Below, piece by piece: positions 26,309-34,644 of a stretch of 64,000 nucleotides of DNA (position 1 is its first letter; each line of letters begins with the position of its first letter). The notes beneath the pieces are model-generated. The model made no database searches, was not told the origin of the DNA, and saw nothing but the letters and a program-made list of their open reading frames with translations. The stretch comes from Rhizobiales bacterium 65-79. GTDB lineage: Bacteria; Pseudomonadota; Alphaproteobacteria; Rhizobiales; Rhizobiaceae. The translations under genes were made by a program, and so were the position numbers. The DNA is taken from the NCBI GenBank assembly GCA_001896885.1, contig MKRJ01000013.1, positions 1-64,000 of the forward strand, given 5' to 3'.

Positions 26309-26833
26309 ATGGCTCCAGGCGTGCATTCCATATGGCTGATGCCGGCCGCGGACGACGCGGCGATGCTCGAACGGCTGGTCGAGGATCTCGCCGGCCGTTT
26401 CAGCTCCCCACGTTTCCAACCGCATATGACCCTGGTCGAGGACATGGAAAGAAGCGTGGAAGACCTCGCGCCTCTGGTCGCGCGGATTTCCGAGGGCGTG
26501 GCTCCCTTCGAAGCGCTCGTGGCCGAGATCGGCGTGAGCGACTTCTTCTTCCGTTCCTTCTACGCCCGTTTCGCCGCCGAAGGCCCGCTCCTCGAGCTGA
26601 AGCGGCGCGCCATCGACAAAATCCTGGCCGGCGATATCTCGGAGTTCATGCCGCATATTTCGCTCGCCTACGGCGTCGAGGAGACGTTTGCGAAGCGCGA
26701 CGCCGTCGTGGAAGCAGAGAATTTGCTGCTCGGCAAGCCGGTCCGCTTCGACCGCGTCTGCATCGTCGCCTCCGGCAAGGAACTGCCGATCGAGAGCTGG
26801 GCCGTCCGCGCCGAAAGCCCGCTTTCAGCGTGA
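26309..26833 (+). CDS. 2H phosphoesterase superfamily protein (cyclic phosphodiesterase-like)
   Basis: This 174-residue protein has the two His-x-Thr/Ser motifs of the 2H phosphoesterase fold, PHMTLVE near residue 38 and PHISLAYG near 118, spaced as in plant and bacterial cyclic phosphodiesterases. Such enzymes open cyclic phosphates (2',3'-cyclic nucleotides, ADP-ribose 1'',2''-cyclic phosphate) or act as RNA ligases. The ATG at 26309 follows GGCAGGTGAGG. Its place at the end of a LacI-linked importer operon suggests that it acts on the imported compound or a derivative. That link is inference. Confidence 0.78.
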   Translation: MAPGVHSIWLMPAADDAAMLERLVEDLAGRFSSPRFQPHMTLVEDMERSVEDLAPLVARISEGVAPFEALVAEIGVSDFFFRSFYARFAAEGPLLELKRRAIDKILAGDISEFMPHISLAYGVEETFAKRDAVVEAENLLLGKPVRFDRVCIVASGKELPIESWAVRAESPLSA

Positions 26834-26979
26834 AGCCCACCCGAGGGCAGCCTCCTGTATTCCCTAAAGACGCAGGGTAATTGCATATCGAATTTGTGCG
26901 GGCATGACCCCCCAACCCTGTCCTCTTCCCATCGTTCAAACCTGGAGAGAGCGGGGGTGAGGGGCAAAGGATGGTCGCT
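26834..26979. other. Intergenic spacer, possible decayed repeat
   Basis: No gene is visible between the phosphoesterase and the convergent livF-type gene. The stretch 26905-26968 (starting ATGACCCCCCAACCC) has the skewed, pyrimidine-then-purine composition of other rhizobial intergenic repeats, but no intact inverted repeat was found. Confidence 0.35.
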
Positions 26980-27687
26980 TCACCCCACCCCGACATAGTG
27001 CCGGACCATCGCGGGGTCGGCGCGCAGCTCGGCCACGCCGATCGTCCTGACGCTCCTGCCGTTCTCGATAAAGAGGACGCGGTCGGCGACCGGCAGGACG
27101 GCGTCGACGCGCTGCTCGACCAGCAGCGTGGAGACCCCGTGCGCTCTCAACGCCGCCACGGTCTCGCGGATTTTCGCGATCGCCGAGGGCATCAGGCCCT
27201 CCGTCGGCTCGTCGAGCAGCAGCACCTTGGGTTCGGTCGCCAGCGCGCGCGCCATGGCCAGCATCTGCTGCTCGCCGCCCGACAGCGTGCCGGAACGCTG
27301 CCCGAGCCTTTCGCGCAGCACCGGGAAGAGGTCGAGCACGGCCTCGCGCGTCTCGCTCCCTTTCTGGCGCGTCATCAGTCCGATCTCGATATTTTCCGCG
27401 ACCGTCAGCTCGGCGAAGAGCCGGCGCCCTTGCGGCACATAGGCGACGCCGTGGCGAGGCACTTCATGCGGCGGAAGTCTGGTCAGTTCCATGCCGTCGA
27501 GCAGGATCGAACCGGAAATTGCCCGGACCAGCCCCATGATCGTCTTCAGGAGGGTCGTCTTGCCGGCGCCGTTGCGGCCGAGCAGGCAGAGAACCTCCCC
27601 GGATCCCAGTTCCAGGGATACGTCGCGCAGGACCTGTACGCTGCCGTAAGACGCGCCGATTTTCTCCATCTTCAGAAGTTCAGGCAT
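26980..27687 (-). CDS. livF: Branched-chain amino-acid-type ABC transporter ATPase (LivF)
   Basis: This 235-residue ATPase has Walker A LLGRNGAGKTTLLKT (near residue 33), signature LSGGEQQMLAMARAL (near 135), and Walker B VLLLDEPTEGLMP. GGEQQM in the signature and the short length without a C-terminal domain are typical of LivF. The ATG at 27687 overlaps the end of the livG-like gene by 8 bp. It is the last gene of a five-gene minus-strand operon running from the binding protein at 31873. Confidence 0.88.
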   Translation of the reverse strand: MPELLKMEKIGASYGSVQVLRDVSLELGSGEVLCLLGRNGAGKTTLLKTIMGLVRAISGSILLDGMELTRLPPHEVPRHGVAYVPQGRRLFAELTVAENIEIGLMTRQKGSETREAVLDLFPVLRERLGQRSGTLSGGEQQMLAMARALATEPKVLLLDEPTEGLMPSAIAKIRETVAALRAHGVSTLLVEQRVDAVLPVADRVLFIENGRSVRTIGVAELRADPAMVRHYVGVG

Positions 27688-28426
27688 CTGCGGACGCTCC
27701 GAGATAGGCGTCCTGCACGGCCCGGTCGTCGCGGATTTCGGCCGGCGTACCTTCGGCGAGGATGCGACCGCGGTCGAAGACGGTGATCCTTTGCGCAAGC
27801 TCCATGACGAGCGGCATGTTGTGCTCGATGAGGAGCACGGTGGCATCTTCGGCGATCCGGCGCACGAGCATGACGAAATTTTCGATCTCGCCGTCGGAGA
27901 GGCCCTGCGTCGGCTCGTCGAGGATGAGCAGGCGCGGCTTCAGCGCCAGCCCCATCGCGACCTCGAGCAGCCGCTGATGCCCGTAGGCGAGATTGCCGGA
28001 AATCTCGCGGGCTCGTTCGGCGAGGCCGGTGCGCTCCAGCGCATCCATCGCGCCCTGCCTGAGGTTCGCCGCGGTCAGTCGCCCCTCATGCAGCAGCGCG
28101 CGCTGCACCGACAGCGCGACATTGTCGAAGACGGCCAGTTTCGGAAAGATGGACGTGATCTGGAACGTGTAGGCGATCCCCTTGCGGACGCGCCGGTGCG
28201 CCGGAAGCCCGGTTATATCCTCGCCCTCGAAGACAACGCTCCCCGAACTCGGCGCGATCCGGCCGGAGACGAGGCTGACGAAAGTGGTCTTGCCGGCGCC
28301 GTTCGGGCCGATGATGGCGCGGATCTCGCCGGCCGGGAGCGTGAAATCCACCCGGTCCACGGCCCTCAGGCCGCCGAAGGAGCAGCTGAGGCCGCGCGTC
28401 TCGAGAAGTGGCGTCACGGCAGCCAT
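27680..28426 (-). CDS. livG: Branched-chain amino-acid-type ABC transporter ATPase (LivG)
   Basis: This 248-residue ATPase has Walker A IIGPNGAGKTTFVSLVSG near residue 39, the LivG signature YGHQRLLEVAMGLALKPRLL and Walker B LLILDEPTQGLSDGE. The C-terminal GRILAEGTPAEIRDDRAVQD is diagnostic of LivG. Two in-frame ATGs exist at 28435 and 28426; the latter is chosen because GGGAAAG lies 9 bp upstream of it. The gene overlaps the 3' end of livM by 13 bp and the 5' end of livF by 8 bp. Confidence 0.88.
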   Translation of the reverse strand: MAAVTPLLETRGLSCSFGGLRAVDRVDFTLPAGEIRAIIGPNGAGKTTFVSLVSGRIAPSSGSVVFEGEDITGLPAHRRVRKGIAYTFQITSIFPKLAVFDNVALSVQRALLHEGRLTAANLRQGAMDALERTGLAERAREISGNLAYGHQRLLEVAMGLALKPRLLILDEPTQGLSDGEIENFVMLVRRIAEDATVLLIEHNMPLVMELAQRITVFDRGRILAEGTPAEIRDDRAVQDAYLGASADA

Positions 28427-29367
28427 TGCAGCCATCTTTCCCGCACCGTCCCGAGCACGCCCTTCGGGAAATAGAGGACGAGCAGGATCAGCGCGACGCC
28501 GACGAAAAGCAGATAGGCGGTGGTGTAGTTCGAGGTGATATCGACGACATAATACATGAAGAGCGTGCCGAAGAGCGGGCCGAGCACCGTCGCGGCACCG
28601 CCGAGCAGGACCCACAGAAGCGGCAGGATCGAATACTGGATGGTGGCGAAGGTGGCGCCGACATAGCCGAACAGGATGGCGTAGGTGGCGCCTGCGGCGG
28701 CGCAGAGCGCGCCGGAAAGTACGACCGCCGCCAGCTTGGCGGCGAAGACGTCGTAGCCGAGCATGCGGACGCGCTCCTCGTTCTCGCGGATGGCGACGAG
28801 TACCCGGCCGCGCGGCGAACGCACGACGTAGAGCATGACGGCCAGGGCGGCGGCGAACAGGACAAGCGCCGCGAAATAGCGCGTCGCCGGGTCGGTCATG
28901 TCGAACGGTCCGATCTGGCGCGCGGCGCGTCTCAGCGAAAAGCCCTGGTCGCCGCCGGTATATTCGTTGAAATAGAGGATCGTCAGGTAGAGCACCTGCG
29001 CGAACATGAGCGTGACGATCATGAAGGCGACGCCGGTGGTCCTCAGCGCCAGCAGCCCGATGACGAGCGCCAGCACCGCGCCGCAGGCGATGCCGGCGCC
29101 GAGACCTGCGAGGGAGTTCCAGCCGAGCATCGACATGGTCATTCCGGCTCCGTAAAGACCGGCGGAAAAGAACATGGCATGGCCGAGGCTGAGCAGGCCA
29201 GTATAGCCGAAGAGCAGGCCGTAGCCCATGGCGAAGACGGCCAGCACCATGACGCGCGAGAAGACGGCGCGGTGGTAGTCCGGCAGGACATACCACAGGC
29301 CGGCAAGCACCATGATGACCCCGACATGGAGCAAGATGGAAGGAGTCGGCCGGTCGGTTGTGGTCAT
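28414..29367 (-). CDS. livM: Branched-chain amino-acid-type ABC transporter permease (LivM)
   Basis: This 317-residue integral membrane protein has about nine hydrophobic helices. It carries LivM family blocks such as YTGLLSLGHAMFFSAGLYGA (near residue 54) and RGRVLVAIRENEERVRMLGY (near 190), the cytoplasmic loop that contacts the ATPases. The ATG at 29367 overlaps the livH-like stop by 4 bp. It forms the translocation channel with LivH. Confidence 0.88.
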   Translation of the reverse strand: MTTTDRPTPSILLHVGVIMVLAGLWYVLPDYHRAVFSRVMVLAVFAMGYGLLFGYTGLLSLGHAMFFSAGLYGAGMTMSMLGWNSLAGLGAGIACGAVLALVIGLLALRTTGVAFMIVTLMFAQVLYLTILYFNEYTGGDQGFSLRRAARQIGPFDMTDPATRYFAALVLFAAALAVMLYVVRSPRGRVLVAIRENEERVRMLGYDVFAAKLAAVVLSGALCAAAGATYAILFGYVGATFATIQYSILPLLWVLLGGAATVLGPLFGTLFMYYVVDITSNYTTAYLLFVGVALILLVLYFPKGVLGTVRERWLQWLP

Positions 29368-30245
29368 CGCGGAGCCTGCCCGAACAGCCCCTGCGGGCGG
29401 AAAACCAGCACCAGCGCGACGAACAGCGTCGCCAGCATCTTGGCGAGCGTCGGCGAGAAGAAGACGGCGACGATCCCCTCGGTCAGGCCGATCAGCACCG
29501 CCGCCAGGACGGTGCCGCGCAAGGAGCCGAGGCCGCCGATGATGACGACGATGAAGGAGAGCAGCAGCGGATCCGTGCCCATCAGGTAATGCGCCTGCTG
29601 GATCGGCACGATCAGCACGGCGGCAAGGGCGGCCAGCATCGCCCCGAGCGCGAAGACGCCGGCATAGACCCGCCCGACCGGGATGCCGAAAGCCTGGGCC
29701 GTCTCGCGGTCATATTGCGTGGCGCGCATGACCAGCCCGATCCGCGTGCGCGTCAGCACGTACCAGGTCGCGAGCATGACCAGGACCGAGGCGGCGATGA
29801 CGGCGAGCTTGTAGCCGGAATAGCCGAACCAGGGCAGCGTGACGCGGAAATCGAAGGGCGCCGGGACGGCGCGCGCCTCCGGCCCGTAGAACATCAGCGC
29901 AAGCTGCTCGAAGATGTAGAGCATGCCGATCGTGGCGACGATGGTGGCCTCCGGATCGTATTCCAGCCGTCGGAGCACCAGCCGTTCGGCGACCAGCGCG
30001 ATGGCGCCGACGACGAGCGGCGCCAGCACCAGGGCGAGCAGAAAGCCGAGTGCCGGGCTGCCTGCGATCATGCTGGAGAACCACCAAGCGAAGACCGCGC
30101 CCAGCATGAAGAACTCGCCATGGGCGACGTTGACGATGCGCATGACGCCGAAGACCAGCGACAGGCCGAGCGCCGTCAGCGCCAGCACGGCGGAACTGAC
30201 GAGGCCTTCGAGAAGTGCGAGCAGGAGGTGGGGTCCGAAGGCCAT
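29364..30245 (-). CDS. livH: Branched-chain amino-acid-type ABC transporter permease (LivH)
   Basis: This 293-residue permease has eight or so hydrophobic segments and the conserved GVMRIVNVAHGEFFMLGAVF block near residue 31, together with RATQYDRETAQAFGIPVGRV near 182, both hallmarks of LivH. It is the first membrane component after the binding-protein gene, separated from it by 308 bp that include a palindromic repeat. This may lower membrane-component expression relative to the binding protein. Confidence 0.88.
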   Translation of the reverse strand: MAFGPHLLLALLEGLVSSAVLALTALGLSLVFGVMRIVNVAHGEFFMLGAVFAWWFSSMIAGSPALGFLLALVLAPLVVGAIALVAERLVLRRLEYDPEATIVATIGMLYIFEQLALMFYGPEARAVPAPFDFRVTLPWFGYSGYKLAVIAASVLVMLATWYVLTRTRIGLVMRATQYDRETAQAFGIPVGRVYAGVFALGAMLAALAAVLIVPIQQAHYLMGTDPLLLSFIVVIIGGLGSLRGTVLAAVLIGLTEGIVAVFFSPTLAKMLATLFVALVLVFRPQGLFGQAPR

Positions 30246-30312
30246 TCAGACGCTGGCCCTGCTCTGCTCTCTTTCGTAGATCGACCGAGCGATCATATGG
30301 GAAACAGGGTCA

Positions 30313-30456
30313 CTTCCCCCTCTCCGCCTCGCTGCGCTCGGCACCTCTCCCCCTGAAGGGGGCGAGGAATGGCGCTCAGTCTGCGGCCGACCTTTCCTCG
30401 CCCCCACGAATGTGGGGGAGAGGTGTCGAGGCGAAGCCGAGACGGAGAGGGGGGAG
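30313..30456. repeat. Intergenic palindromic repeat, family A copy 2
   Basis: Arms at about 30313-30369 and 30393-30456 are inverted copies, both carrying a TCGGC-type segment next to CACCTCTCCCCC. The TCCGCCTCGCTxCGCTCGGC core matches copy 1 at 3779-3919. It occupies the gap between the Liv binding-protein and permease genes and contains no coding sequence. The rest of the 308-bp gap (30246-30312 and 30457-30553) shows nothing recognisable. Confidence 0.7.
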
Positions 30457-30553
30457 GCGTTGGCGAAAGCCATGAGGTACCCTTCCCGGATCAGATGAAC
30501 GGCGGCCCATGAAGGTTTAGCGGCAGTTCATACTCCGCTAAAACGCAACTCGC

Positions 30554-31873
30554 TCACAGCTTCTCGGTCGTGTAGTCCGCTTCCGGCGGATACATGCCAT
30601 CCTCGATCGAGGTGCGATGCACGACCGTCAGTTTCTTGTCCTTGAACTGCGAGATGTTCTGGTGGCCGAAGCACTGATGCGTCTTGCCGTCGAAGGTCTT
30701 GTCGCCCTGCGGATGTTCCTTGCCCTCGGCGAAGGCGGTCATCGCCTCGGTCGCCTCGATCAGCTTCTTCTTGTCGTCCGGACCCTGGTAACCGGCATCC
30801 TCCATCGCCTTCTTGATGACGTAGAGTGTCTCCCAGCAGCCGAACATATGGCCGGCCGTCGAGACGTCCTTGGGGTCACCCTTGGCGGCGCCGTTCTCGT
30901 CGATGCCGACATGGTCGCGGTAGAATTTCTGGGCCTCGTCCGCATTCGCCTGCAGGTAGCGCGGCGAGCCTTCCCAGAAATGGCTGCCGTCGAGGAATTC
31001 GAGGCCGGGCGTCGCCATGTCGACGGCTTCCAGCGAATCGATGAAACCGAAAAGCTGCGGCCCCTTGGAGCCGTAGAACTCGCCCATTTCCTTGACGAAG
31101 GTGAGAACGGCCGGGCCGACCATGACGTGGTAGATCACGTCCGTGTCGGACGGGATCTGCGGGAAATAGCGGGTGAACGAGGTTTCGGTCGGCGGGATGG
31201 CGATCTGCGCCACCACCTTGCCGCCCGCCTTCTCGATGGAAGGGGGCAGGTTGTCGCGATGATCGTAGCCGAAGGCGTAGTCGGGGAAGATCTGCGTGAC
31301 CTTCTTGCCGAGATTGCCGGTGATGAAGGGCGCCATCGCCATGACCTGCGACTTCACGTCGGTGATGCCGGGCTGGAAGACGTAGCGGTTCATCTTGCCG
31401 GCCGCGACCTGATGGCCCTCGCTCACCACGTAGTAGGGCATCTTGAGATCGCCGGCGGTCGGGCCGTTGGCGATGACGACGTTGGAGAAGAGCGTGCCGA
31501 AGACGACGTCCACCTTGTGCTCGGAGGCGAATTTTTCCATCACCTCGGTGCCGCGCTTGGCATCCGTGCCGTCATCCTCGACGATCAACTGGATCTGCCG
31601 TCCGTTGATGCCGCCGGCGTCGTTGATCAGTTTCACGGCGGCGTTCGTGGTGCGCTCGTACCAGCGGCCATAGGCGGCGCCGATGCCGGTGCGGTGGCAT
31701 TCGAATCCGATCTTGATCGGCGCGGAAGACGCCGCCTGCGCATAGCGCACGAAGCCCGGAGCGGTGCCGAGCGCGGCGGCTGCGCCCAATCCTCCGGCAA
31801 GTCCTTTCAGCGCCGAGCGCCGCGTCAGCGGTTTCCTCAGGATCAGGCTGGATTTCGTACTCTCGTCGGTCAT
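30554..31873 (-). CDS. Periplasmic binding protein of Liv-type ABC transporter, Tat signal
   Basis: This 439-residue protein starts with a twin-arginine-type signal (TRRSALKGLAGGLGAAAALG) ending near YAQA. It is followed by a Peripla_BP_6-like domain with IKIGFECHRTGIGAAYGRWY, INDAGGINGRQIQLIVEDDG and GTLFSNVVIANGP. Length and features are close to amide/urea or branched-chain-amino-acid binding proteins (LivK/UrtA/FmdD group), but the ligand is not predictable. The ATG at 31873 follows AAAGGGGAA; in-frame upstream sequence lacks a good start. It heads the operon with livHMGF. Confidence 0.85.
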   Translation of the reverse strand: MTDESTKSSLILRKPLTRRSALKGLAGGLGAAAALGTAPGFVRYAQAASSAPIKIGFECHRTGIGAAYGRWYERTTNAAVKLINDAGGINGRQIQLIVEDDGTDAKRGTEVMEKFASEHKVDVVFGTLFSNVVIANGPTAGDLKMPYYVVSEGHQVAAGKMNRYVFQPGITDVKSQVMAMAPFITGNLGKKVTQIFPDYAFGYDHRDNLPPSIEKAGGKVVAQIAIPPTETSFTRYFPQIPSDTDVIYHVMVGPAVLTFVKEMGEFYGSKGPQLFGFIDSLEAVDMATPGLEFLDGSHFWEGSPRYLQANADEAQKFYRDHVGIDENGAAKGDPKDVSTAGHMFGCWETLYVIKKAMEDAGYQGPDDKKKLIEATEAMTAFAEGKEHPQGDKTFDGKTHQCFGHQNISQFKDKKLTVVHRTSIEDGMYPPEADYTTEKL

Positions 31874-31948
31874 GACGGTTCCCCTTTTTGTTTGATCCGA
31901 CCGCATTTTGGGCGTCTCGTCCGCCGTTCCACCCGGACGAAAAATCGC

Positions 31949-31958
31949 TTGTGTACAA
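31949..31958. promoter_or_regulatory. GntR/FadR-like palindrome upstream of Liv operon
   Basis: TTGTGTACAA has arms TTGT/ACAA and resembles the TTGTATACAA-type operators of FadR-subfamily GntR regulators. It lies 76 bp before the start codon of the binding-protein gene, where a promoter is expected. No GntR gene is in the window, so the regulator is unknown and this is a weak call. Confidence 0.3.
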
Positions 31959-32027
31959 ACTAAATCATCAAACATTCCGGCTGGCAATAGAGTGTCACGA
32001 ATCCCGCAAAACAGCGGCTTGAGGCAA

Positions 32028-33476
32028 TTAGGCGCCGGTCGGGGAAGCAAGAAGCCAAAGGCCGAACGCGGTGTAGAAGACCATCAGCAGAGCGAGCGGG
32101 ACCTGGCTGAGCAGGGCCTTTCGTCCCGAGCCGTGCAGGCGCCAGGCGACGACATGGGCGACGAGCACGGCCAGCAGATGGCCGGCGATGATGACGGCCG
32201 CCTGCGTGTTCCAGATCACCCATGCCGAATCGTAGCCGGCGGTGATGCCGGCATGCACGTGCAGCCCCGCCGTGCCGAACAGGTCCCAGCCCTTCGCCAG
32301 CGGGTCGGAGATCGCGGCCAGCGCGTATTGCGAGTTGACGAGGATCTCGGTGAGATTGTGCGCGATGTGGTAGGCGAGCGAGATCGGGATGATCGACCAG
32401 GCGAGCGCTCCCGTCGCTCGCCGGAAGGGGATGGCGTCGCCGGAGAGCCGCTGTCCCAGCCACACGGCCAGCAGAAAGACGCCGATCAGCGCGGCCGCCA
32501 TGCCGACCAGGCCGGCCGTGTTGACCCCGATCACTGCCGAACGGCCGGGAAATTCGAGCGGATTGACGCCGACGAAGCCGAGCCATGCGAAGGTGCGCGA
32601 CAGGCCGTCGAAGGAAACCGAACTCAGCGCCAGGAGCAGGAAAACGACGCCGCTCGGCGGCAGCGTTTCCGCCGAGGCCAGCCGCGCGCCGGGGAGGGCG
32701 CAATCGATCGGCCGGTCACGCGTCTGGCCTTCCCCGGCGTCGCGCCCGACAAGCAGCGCGAGGCGGGAGATCATGAGGAAGAAGGCCGAAAGGCATTCGC
32801 CATGCCGCATCCAGGCGCGGTAGCCGAAGACGAGCGCGGCGAGGAGATTGGCGAGGTAGTAGACAAGCAGGATGGTCGCCAGCCGGCCGGGATCCTCCGG
32901 CGCCGGATAGACCAGTTCGAGCCATGCGAAGGCGAGAAAGAGGATGGCGGCCGGCCAATAGGCGAGACCTCCGGGCAGCGTCGCGTCGGTTTGTTCCGCG
33001 ATTTTCCTGCCGGTGAGCGCAGCGAGCAGGCGCCAGGGGCCGTACCAGGGATTGATCCAGAACCAGACGTCGCCGACCAGCCCCTCGACGATCGCCAGCG
33101 CGCCCCAGAGCATGGTCCAGAAGACGAGCGGCAGCGGGTTGGAAAGCGGATCGCGGCTGCCCCAGTATCCGGCGGCGACGAGCGCCAGAAAGACCGCGCA
33201 GGAAATCCATGAGAGCAGGAGCCGCCATTCGATCGGTGCGGAAAAGAGCTTCATGCGCCATGCCGCCAGGCGGTCGAGCGGGCCGGGCGGCACGGCGGCG
33301 AGGATGGCGAAGCTCAGCGCCACCGCAAACGCCCCGCCGGCGAGATAATAGCCGGTCGGCAGCAGAAGCACGAAGCCGCTGTCGCCGGCATGGGCGAAGG
33401 CGGGCGCGGCCTGGAGCAGCGCAAGGCCGCCCAGCATGACCGTCCCGCCGAAACGCCTGATCCCGCCCTGCCGCAT
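32028..33476 (-). CDS. Polytopic membrane protein of copper-linked clusters (often annotated fenitrothion hydrolase-like)
   Basis: This 482-residue protein begins with a signal-type segment (LGGLALLQAAPAFA, then HAGDSGFVLLLPTGYYLAGG). About ten to twelve further hydrophobic helices carry conserved WFWINPWYGPW, HIAHNLTEILVNSQYAL and GTAGLHVHAGI blocks rich in His, Trp and Tyr. Homologues are frequently labelled fenitrothion hydrolase (FedB-like), but many simply co-occur with copper genes. It is divergent from the DUF2946, YcnI and CopCD genes. A role in copper-dependent membrane chemistry or transport is a guess from context. Confidence 0.65.
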   Translation of the reverse strand: MRQGGIRRFGGTVMLGGLALLQAAPAFAHAGDSGFVLLLPTGYYLAGGAFAVALSFAILAAVPPGPLDRLAAWRMKLFSAPIEWRLLLSWISCAVFLALVAAGYWGSRDPLSNPLPLVFWTMLWGALAIVEGLVGDVWFWINPWYGPWRLLAALTGRKIAEQTDATLPGGLAYWPAAILFLAFAWLELVYPAPEDPGRLATILLVYYLANLLAALVFGYRAWMRHGECLSAFFLMISRLALLVGRDAGEGQTRDRPIDCALPGARLASAETLPPSGVVFLLLALSSVSFDGLSRTFAWLGFVGVNPLEFPGRSAVIGVNTAGLVGMAAALIGVFLLAVWLGQRLSGDAIPFRRATGALAWSIIPISLAYHIAHNLTEILVNSQYALAAISDPLAKGWDLFGTAGLHVHAGITAGYDSAWVIWNTQAAVIIAGHLLAVLVAHVVAWRLHGSGRKALLSQVPLALLMVFYTAFGLWLLASPTGA

Positions 33477-33607
33477 ATACCGCCCCGGATTGCCTTCCGC
33501 GTATTACGCCGGGCTGGGCGCCCGACGTCAATCCGCGGCAGCGCCCACCATGCCGCATGGACGCGGTGTGGCGTCCGGCCTAAGAATGCCGCCAGAGGAA
33601 GGGGTCC

Positions 33608-33991
33608 ATGCGTTTCGGCTTGCCTGCCCGGCAGATTCTGGTGCGCCTCGCCTGTGCGCTGTCGCTGGCGCTGCTGGCCTTCGGCCACCAGCCGCCCATG
33701 CTGCCGCGCGTCGGCACGCTCGCGATTGCCGCCCACGCCTTCCCGGACGGCTCTCAGCCCGTCATCTGCCTGACCGACACCGCCGGCAAGGGCGACCGGT
33801 CACAGGCGTCCGGGCATGGCTGCGACGCTTGCCGCATCTCCTCCTCCTTCTTCCTGCATCTGCCGGATTGTCCGGTTCCGGCCATGTACGGCAAGGCGGA
33901 AAGCCTGCCGCCGCTGCCGGCGTCGCCGCTCGTGGCCCGCGCCGCCTATCCGCCCTCGGCGCCGCCGCAGGCCCCACCCCTTTCGGCGTGA
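33608..33991 (+). CDS. Small secreted DUF2946-like protein with CxxC
   Basis: This 127-residue protein starts with an N-terminal hydrophobic segment (RLACALSLALLAFGH). It has a Cys-rich centre with GHGCDACRIS (CxxC) plus Cys in VICLTD and LPDCPVP, and a Pro/Ala-rich tail. The pattern fits DUF2946 proteins, found beside copper-transport genes in proteobacteria. A thiol-based metal site is plausible but unproven. It is the first plus-strand gene of the copper cluster; a ribosome binding site (AGAGGAAGGGG) precedes the ATG. Confidence 0.65.
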   Translation: MRFGLPARQILVRLACALSLALLAFGHQPPMLPRVGTLAIAAHAFPDGSQPVICLTDTAGKGDRSQASGHGCDACRISSSFFLHLPDCPVPAMYGKAESLPPLPASPLVARAAYPPSAPPQAPPLSA

Positions 33992-34115
33992 CCGGACGGC
34001 GGGAACCCGTCCCGCCATTTCCCATCCAATCATTCAATCCGGACGGTTCGGCTCGCCGCGACCGTTCGATGATCGCAGGCCGGATGCGCACGCGTCGGTC
34101 TGCAAGGAGACCAAA

Positions 34116-34628
34116 ATGCTGAAAGTCATCCTCCTGGCCGCCGCCGGTACGCTCTTCGCCGGCACGGCCTTCGCCCATGTGACGCTGGAACAGGGCGAAG
34201 CCAGGGTCGGCGCGGGCTACAAAGCCGTCTTCCGCGTGCCGCATGGCTGCGCGGGCTCTGCTACCGTCAAGCTCCGCGTCCAGGTTCCCGAGGGCTATAT
34301 AGGCGTGAAGCCGATGCCGAAGCCCGGCTGGAAGCTCGACGTGGTCAAGGGCAAGTACGACAAGACCTACAAGGCCTATGGCCATCCGATCAGCGAGGGC
34401 GTCAAGGAGATCGACTGGACCGGCAATCTGCCCGACGACTACTATGACGAGTTCGTCATGAGCGGCTATCTCGCGGATTCGCTTCCCGTCGGCGAGATGC
34501 TCTATTTCCCGGTCGTGCAGGAATGCGAAAAGGGTACCGCGCGCTGGATCGAGAAGCCGGCGGCGGGCGGCGACCCGGATTCGGTCGAGCATCCGGCCCC
34601 CGCCGTCAAGCTGCTGCCGAAGAACTAA
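34116..34628 (+). CDS. YcnI-family (DUF1775) copper-binding protein
   Basis: This 170-residue secreted protein has a Sec signal (MLKVILLAAAGTLFAGTAFA); cleavage would leave His as residue 1 (HVTLEQGEARVGAGYKA). The DUF1775 core shows VPHGCAGSATVKLRVQVPEG, PMPKPGWKLDVVKG and the second Cys in VQECEKGTARW. Characterised YcnI proteins bind Cu(II) through the N-terminal His and a conserved Trp/Glu. The ATG at 34116 follows AAGGAGA. It precedes the CopC-CopD gene by 16 bp, so the two are co-transcribed. Confidence 0.85.
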   Translation: MLKVILLAAAGTLFAGTAFAHVTLEQGEARVGAGYKAVFRVPHGCAGSATVKLRVQVPEGYIGVKPMPKPGWKLDVVKGKYDKTYKAYGHPISEGVKEIDWTGNLPDDYYDEFVMSGYLADSLPVGEMLYFPVVQECEKGTARWIEKPAAGGDPDSVEHPAPAVKLLPKN

Positions 34629-34644
34629 GGGACAGAGCCGGGCC

